Below, one piece after another: positions 60,462 through 64,000 of a DNA stretch of 64,000 bases. The position numbers and the translations under genes were made by a program. Below the pieces are notes generated by a model. That model searched no databases. It worked only from the letters and a program-made list of their open reading frames with translations, and was not told where the DNA came from. Every line of letters starts with the position of its first letter. Position 1 is the stretch's first letter. This DNA comes from Phyllobacterium chamaecytisi (GTDB lineage Bacteria; Pseudomonadota; Alphaproteobacteria; Rhizobiales; Rhizobiaceae): contig NZ_JAIQWW010000011.1 in NCBI RefSeq assembly GCF_020164455.1, positions 1-64,000 of the forward strand, written 5' to 3'.

Positions 60462-62150
60462 ATGCAGTATGATTTTATTATAGTGGGCGGTGGGTCCGCC
60501 GGTGCTGTCCTTGCCAGCCGGCTATCGGAAAGCGGTGCCAAACAGGTTGCGCTTTTCGAAGCGGGGCCAGATACGCTCCCAGACGATGTTCCCGACGTCA
60601 TTGCCGATAGCTATCCCGGGCTTTCGTATTTCGATCCCAAATACCATTGGACGGAGCTGCGCGTCTTCAACCGTTCGCCCAAACAGAATTCGCAAGTGGT
60701 AAAGTCCGCCAAGCTCGAGCAGGCCAGGGTGATGGGAGGCGGATCGAGTATCAACGGTCAGTTCGCGGTTCGCGGTTTGCCTCATGATTACGACGAATGG
60801 GAAAGCCTGGGTCTCGCCGGCTGGGGTTGGGACGGCATGCTGCCTTATCTCAAAAAGCTTGAGCGGGATCTCGACTTCAACGGTGAGCTCCACGGCAAGG
60901 CTGGCCGTATCCCCATACGCCGTGTCTTTCCCAAGGACTGGGCCGGGTTTACCAAGTCCGTCCTCAAAGTGACGGAAACGCAGTATCCGTACCGTGATGA
61001 TTATAATGGCAGCTTCGAAGACGGCTCGTTCCCACTCCCCCTCTCAAATGAAAACGACCGGCGTGTATCCACGGCCATAGGCTATCTCGACAAGCAGGTG
61101 CGGACACGCAAGAATTTACACATTTTTGCAAATGCGTTCGTTGAGGGCCTGATCAATGAAGGAACACAGATAACCGGTGTGAAGGTGAAGATCGATGGCC
61201 GGACGCAGGACTATAAAGCGAACGAGGTAATCGTTTCGGCAGGCGCGCTTCATTCGCCTGCAATTCTCTTGCGTGCCGGTATTGGACCGGCGGCACAGCT
61301 TGCCAAGCTTGGCATCAAGGTCATTGCAGATCGGCCCGGCGTTGGCGAAAACCTTACAGACCATCCCCATCTTGCGGTGGGTGCACATTTCAAAAAGACT
61401 GCCCGGCTTCGCCCCGGACAAAGGCGGCACATCTTTCTCGGCGTCCGCTACACCTCCAACCACGCGGACTGCCATCCCGGCGATATGCTGCTCATGCCCG
61501 TAAATCGCGCAGGTTGGCATCCTTTGGGCAAAGCCATGGGTGCGCTCAATGTCTGCGTCAACAAATCCTACTCGCGCGGCACGGTGACATTGAAAACGGC
61601 TTCGCCGACTGACGAGCCGATTGTCGATCTCAATCTGGCGTCGGACGGGCGGGACCTCATGCGCTTGGTGGATGGATTCAAGCGCCTCTACAAGATCATG
61701 GAAGCGCCTGACGTGCGCAGGCATGTGAACACGTGGTTTCTTGCCGGATACAGCGACGAGGCTCGCGCGCTGAGCGTGCGCAAGCCCTGGAACTGGATCA
61801 AGACGGCGACTGCTGCTTGGCTCTTCGATTATGCGCCATTCTTCCGCGAAACATTGTTGAAGCGGAAATTCGGGACCACCGAGCGCATGCACGCGATGAT
61901 GAAGAATGATGACCTGATTGCTGAATGGGTCAAGGAATCCGTGTGGTCGGGCTGGCATGTTTCCGGCACTTGCAAGATGGGCTCGGACGATGACCGCATG
62001 GCTGTTCTCGACGCCAAGTGCCGCGTTCGCGGCGTTCAGGGCCTGAGGGTCGTCGATGCATCGATCATGCCCACAATCGTGGCGGCAAACACAAATATCA
62101 CAACGATCGCGATTGCCGAAAAGGCAGCCGATCTCATTTTGGCCGATTGA
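60462..62150 (+). CDS. GMC-family FAD oxidoreductase (choline dehydrogenase-like)
   Basis: A 562-residue flavoprotein. The dinucleotide motif DFIIVGGGSAGAVLASRLSE opens it. Family signatures ARVMGGGSSINGQFAVRG and VSAGALHSPAILLRAGIGP are present, and the C-terminus has the catalytic His in SGWHVSGTCKMGS and Asn in VAANTNITTIAIAE. It oxidises an alcohol to an aldehyde or ketone with FAD. It starts 14 bases after the dehydrogenase stop. Confidence 0.88.
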   Translation: MQYDFIIVGGGSAGAVLASRLSESGAKQVALFEAGPDTLPDDVPDVIADSYPGLSYFDPKYHWTELRVFNRSPKQNSQVVKSAKLEQARVMGGGSSINGQFAVRGLPHDYDEWESLGLAGWGWDGMLPYLKKLERDLDFNGELHGKAGRIPIRRVFPKDWAGFTKSVLKVTETQYPYRDDYNGSFEDGSFPLPLSNENDRRVSTAIGYLDKQVRTRKNLHIFANAFVEGLINEGTQITGVKVKIDGRTQDYKANEVIVSAGALHSPAILLRAGIGPAAQLAKLGIKVIADRPGVGENLTDHPHLAVGAHFKKTARLRPGQRRHIFLGVRYTSNHADCHPGDMLLMPVNRAGWHPLGKAMGALNVCVNKSYSRGTVTLKTASPTDEPIVDLNLASDGRDLMRLVDGFKRLYKIMEAPDVRRHVNTWFLAGYSDEARALSVRKPWNWIKTATAAWLFDYAPFFRETLLKRKFGTTERMHAMMKNDDLIAEWVKESVWSGWHVSGTCKMGSDDDRMAVLDAKCRVRGVQGLRVVDASIMPTIVAANTNITTIAIAEKAADLILAD

Positions 62151-62169
62151 AATAACAAGGAAAATCAAG

Positions 62170-62952
62170 ATGCGTGCGAATAAAGTCAAAGATATCTGGG
62201 CAGCTGGCGGTGAGGTTATAACTGGCTGGCTCGGCATCCCCTCATCGATTTCGGCCGAACTGATGGCGCAGCAGGGCTGGGATGCCCTATGCGTGGATCT
62301 TCAACACGGCGCGACGGATTATGTCGATGCGGTTCCGATGCTTCAGGCAATTTCCACGACCGACACGACACCGTTCGTCCGTGTTCCCTGGAACGATCCT
62401 GCCATCATCGGCAAGGTGCTCGACGCCGGTGCGTATGGCGTGATCTGCCCTATGATCAACACAGCCGAGGAAGCCGACACTTTTGTTAAGGCGTGCCGGT
62501 ATTTTCCAAAGGGCGGTCGCAGCGTCGGGCCACTGCGCGCGTCGCTTTATGCTGGGGCCGATTATTTTCAGCATGCCAATGACACAATCATCACGATGGC
62601 GATGATCGAGAGCGAGCAGGCGGTCAAGAATCTGGAAGGCATCCTTGAGACCCCGAATCTCGACGCGATCTTCGTCGGTCCTTCGGATCTGGCAGTTACA
62701 TATGGTGAAGCGCCGGGTTTCGATCCTCGCTACCCGGTTGTCTATGAAGCAATCGAGTATATCGCCGCCAAGTGCAAGGAAGCAGGCGTGATCCCGGGTA
62801 TCCACTGCGGTTCGGTTGCCTATGGCGCCGACATGCGCAAGATGGGTTATCGTTTCATGGCCTATCTTTCGGATTTTCGCATGCTGCAACAAACTGTGGC
62901 TCGCGGACTACCGGCATTTCGCGCCGGAACGCCAAGCACAATGACGCCTTGA
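62170..62952 (+). CDS. HpcH/HpaI-family aldolase
   Basis: A 260-residue metal-dependent class II aldolase. It carries WDALCVDLQHGATD with the catalytic His46, Arg71 (FVRVPW), the metal glutamate in MIESEQAV, and DAIFVGPSDLAVTYG. It splits 4-hydroxy-2-oxo acids to pyruvate plus an aldehyde. It is co-directional with the GMC gene by 19 bases. The ATG at 62170 is chosen because the family starts here. It is followed by the FAD oxidase gene at 23 bases. Confidence 0.88.
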   Translation: MRANKVKDIWAAGGEVITGWLGIPSSISAELMAQQGWDALCVDLQHGATDYVDAVPMLQAISTTDTTPFVRVPWNDPAIIGKVLDAGAYGVICPMINTAEEADTFVKACRYFPKGGRSVGPLRASLYAGADYFQHANDTIITMAMIESEQAVKNLEGILETPNLDAIFVGPSDLAVTYGEAPGFDPRYPVVYEAIEYIAAKCKEAGVIPGIHCGSVAYGADMRKMGYRFMAYLSDFRMLQQTVARGLPAFRAGTPSTMTP

Positions 62953-62975
62953 ATGGGCGAGCCTGAGTCCATGTC

Positions 62976-64000
62976 ATGAATTCGAAAGTATCACCGCCCG
63001 ACGCCCGACGGGTCACCGTCATCGGTGCAGGTATCATCGGCGTATGTACGGCAAATTATCTACTCAAGCAGGGCTTTGCCGTCGATTTGGTAGACCCTGC
63101 GATCCCAGGCTCAGAGGAGCAATGCTCCTTTGGGAATGCGGGGGGTATCTGTCCCGGCTCATGCATTCCCAACTCGATGCCCGGTGTTTGGAAAAATGTA
63201 CCAAAATGGCTGATGGATCCTGAAGGCCCGCTGTTCGTGCGCCTGGCTTATTTGCCCCATGCACTACCGTGGCTGCTGCGCTTTCTTGTTTCCAGCCGCA
63301 AGTCCCGCGTCGAGGAAATATCAGCGGCCATGCGCTCGCTGCATCGCTATACGTTCGAATGCTACGAACCCTTGATCAGAGAAGCCGGGTGCGAAGACCT
63401 GTTGCACAAACGTGGCCAGCTCTTCGTTCATGAAAGTGCAGATGGCCCAGGAAAAGGTGCCTATGGTCTGGGTCTGCGGCGGGAGCACGGCGTTAATGTC
63501 CAGATACTGAATGCCGACGAAATCCGTCAGCTGGAACCCGCGTTGGCCCCGATCTTCAAAAGCGCGGTCTATCTGCCCGAGCAGGGTCAATGCCCGAATC
63601 CTGGCCGGTTGGTGGCAAAACTTGCCGAAAACGCGGTGCGCCACGGCGCGCGACTGGTGCGTGCACGAGTGATCGGCTTCGAGATGGCGGGAAATGGTCC
63701 CGTTGCTTTGAAACTGGAAGACGGTTCACGAATGCCGGTCGAAACTGTTGTGCTTGCCGCAGGGGCATGGTCGGCACACCTTGCAAAAATGCTTGGGGAT
63801 CACATTCCTTTCGAATCGGAGCGCGGCTACCATGTCACCGTGAAGGATGCCGATACGGGACTTCGCATCCAGACGATTTCAGCCGATCGTAAATTCGTCG
63901 CCTCACCGATGGAAGACGGTTTGCGCATTGCGGGAAACGTCGAGTTCGCCGGTTTGAATGCCCCTGCCAACATGGCGAGGGCAGACGTGCTTCTGAACCA
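62976..64000 (+). CDS. FAD-dependent D-amino-acid dehydrogenase/oxidase (DadA-like), partial
   Basis: A frame open to the window end: 341 codons without a stop, so the C-terminus is missing. The N-terminal RRVTVIGAGIIGVCTANYLLKQG is the FAD dinucleotide motif of DadA/DAO proteins. The next part has CSFGNAGGICPGSCIPNSMPG. The central TVVLAAGAWSAHLAKML and ERGYHVTV match the DadA fold. It should oxidise a D-amino acid to a 2-oxo acid. The epimerase, oxidase and aldolase together give a coherent route. Confidence 0.82.
   Translation, partial: MNSKVSPPDARRVTVIGAGIIGVCTANYLLKQGFAVDLVDPAIPGSEEQCSFGNAGGICPGSCIPNSMPGVWKNVPKWLMDPEGPLFVRLAYLPHALPWLLRFLVSSRKSRVEEISAAMRSLHRYTFECYEPLIREAGCEDLLHKRGQLFVHESADGPGKGAYGLGLRREHGVNVQILNADEIRQLEPALAPIFKSAVYLPEQGQCPNPGRLVAKLAENAVRHGARLVRARVIGFEMAGNGPVALKLEDGSRMPVETVVLAAGAWSAHLAKMLGDHIPFESERGYHVTVKDADTGLRIQTISADRKFVASPMEDGLRIAGNVEFAGLNAPANMARADVLLN

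Noticed and set aside
54690-64000. Calling locus C the hydroxyproline pathway
   Set aside because: The epimerase, oxidase and a semialdehyde-type dehydrogenase fit, but the expected deaminase is absent in the visible part, and an HpaI aldolase and GMC oxidoreductase are extra.

Overview
The window is a chromosomal segment of an alphaproteobacterium of the order Hyphomicrobiales (Rhizobiales), most likely Brucellaceae/Phyllobacteriaceae (Brucella/Ochrobactrum, Phyllobacterium). The reasons are the order uup-zapA-DUF4164-tkt-gap-pgk-fba, alphaproteobacterial signature genes (gapR/DUF2312, trcR/DUF1013, DUF1244, DUF1192, DUF1036, a cysteine-free bL36), and several families of short palindromic repeats of the kind scattered through these genomes. 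The species cannot be fixed from sequence alone.

The left part (1 to about 28.5 kb) is mostly core genome: thiamine pyrophosphokinase; two glycine-zipper lipoproteins; an ABC-F ATPase; zapA and a coiled-coil partner; a carbon-metabolism block (tkt, gap, pgk, class I fructose-bisphosphate aldolase); a GDSL hydrolase with a 54-residue membrane protein; prpE; a DUF1127 protein; a PfpI-YafY regulator pair; trcR; a large secreted phytase-esterase-like protein behind a PHO box; a quinone oxidoreductase; a DUF1192 protein; an MFS transporter with an ArsR regulator; two YdcH proteins; purEK; rpmJ; a TPR protein; pyk-DUF1036; DUF1244; and gapR. Short inverted-repeat elements sit between many of these genes, in places inside operons or over gene ends.

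The right part (about 28.6 to 64 kb) is accessory and holds three adjoining catabolic loci, each with its own ABC importer and regulator. Locus A (28.6-40.0 kb) has a two-HTH GntR regulator divergent from an amino-acid-type importer, then an M20 deacylase, an enolase-superfamily enzyme, a creatinase/ectoine-hydrolase-like M24 protein and a DHDPS-family lyase, and nearby an aminotransferase, an orphan CTP-synthase-type glutaminase with an unknown N-terminal region, and an SDR without the usual catalytic Tyr/Lys. Locus B (40.1-52.7 kb, all minus strand) has a Pot-type importer with a fused permease, DUF1028, RidA, a flavin reductase, an HpaB-type monooxygenase, a class II aldolase, an ArgE-like deacetylase, a LysR regulator and an NtaA-type monooxygenase. 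Locus C (53.2 kb to the window end) has an aldehyde dehydrogenase divergent from a GntR regulator, followed by a proline-racemase-family epimerase, a second amino-acid-type importer, another aldehyde dehydrogenase, a GMC oxidoreductase, an HpaI-type aldolase and an FAD amino acid oxidase cut by the window end.

The gene sets suggest routes, all inferred. Locus A resembles ectoine catabolism in logic (importer, ring or amide hydrolysis, deacylation, transamination). Locus B looks like two-component flavin oxygenation of a ring compound with RidA dealing with an enamine. Locus C can be read as epimerisation of an L-amino acid, oxidation of the D-form to a 4-hydroxy-2-oxo acid, retro-aldol cleavage to pyruvate plus an aldehyde, and oxidation of the aldehyde. 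The best candidate for something undescribed is locus A, above all the orphan glutaminase and the atypical SDR. I see no CRISPR array, rRNA, tRNA, integrase or complete IS transposase.
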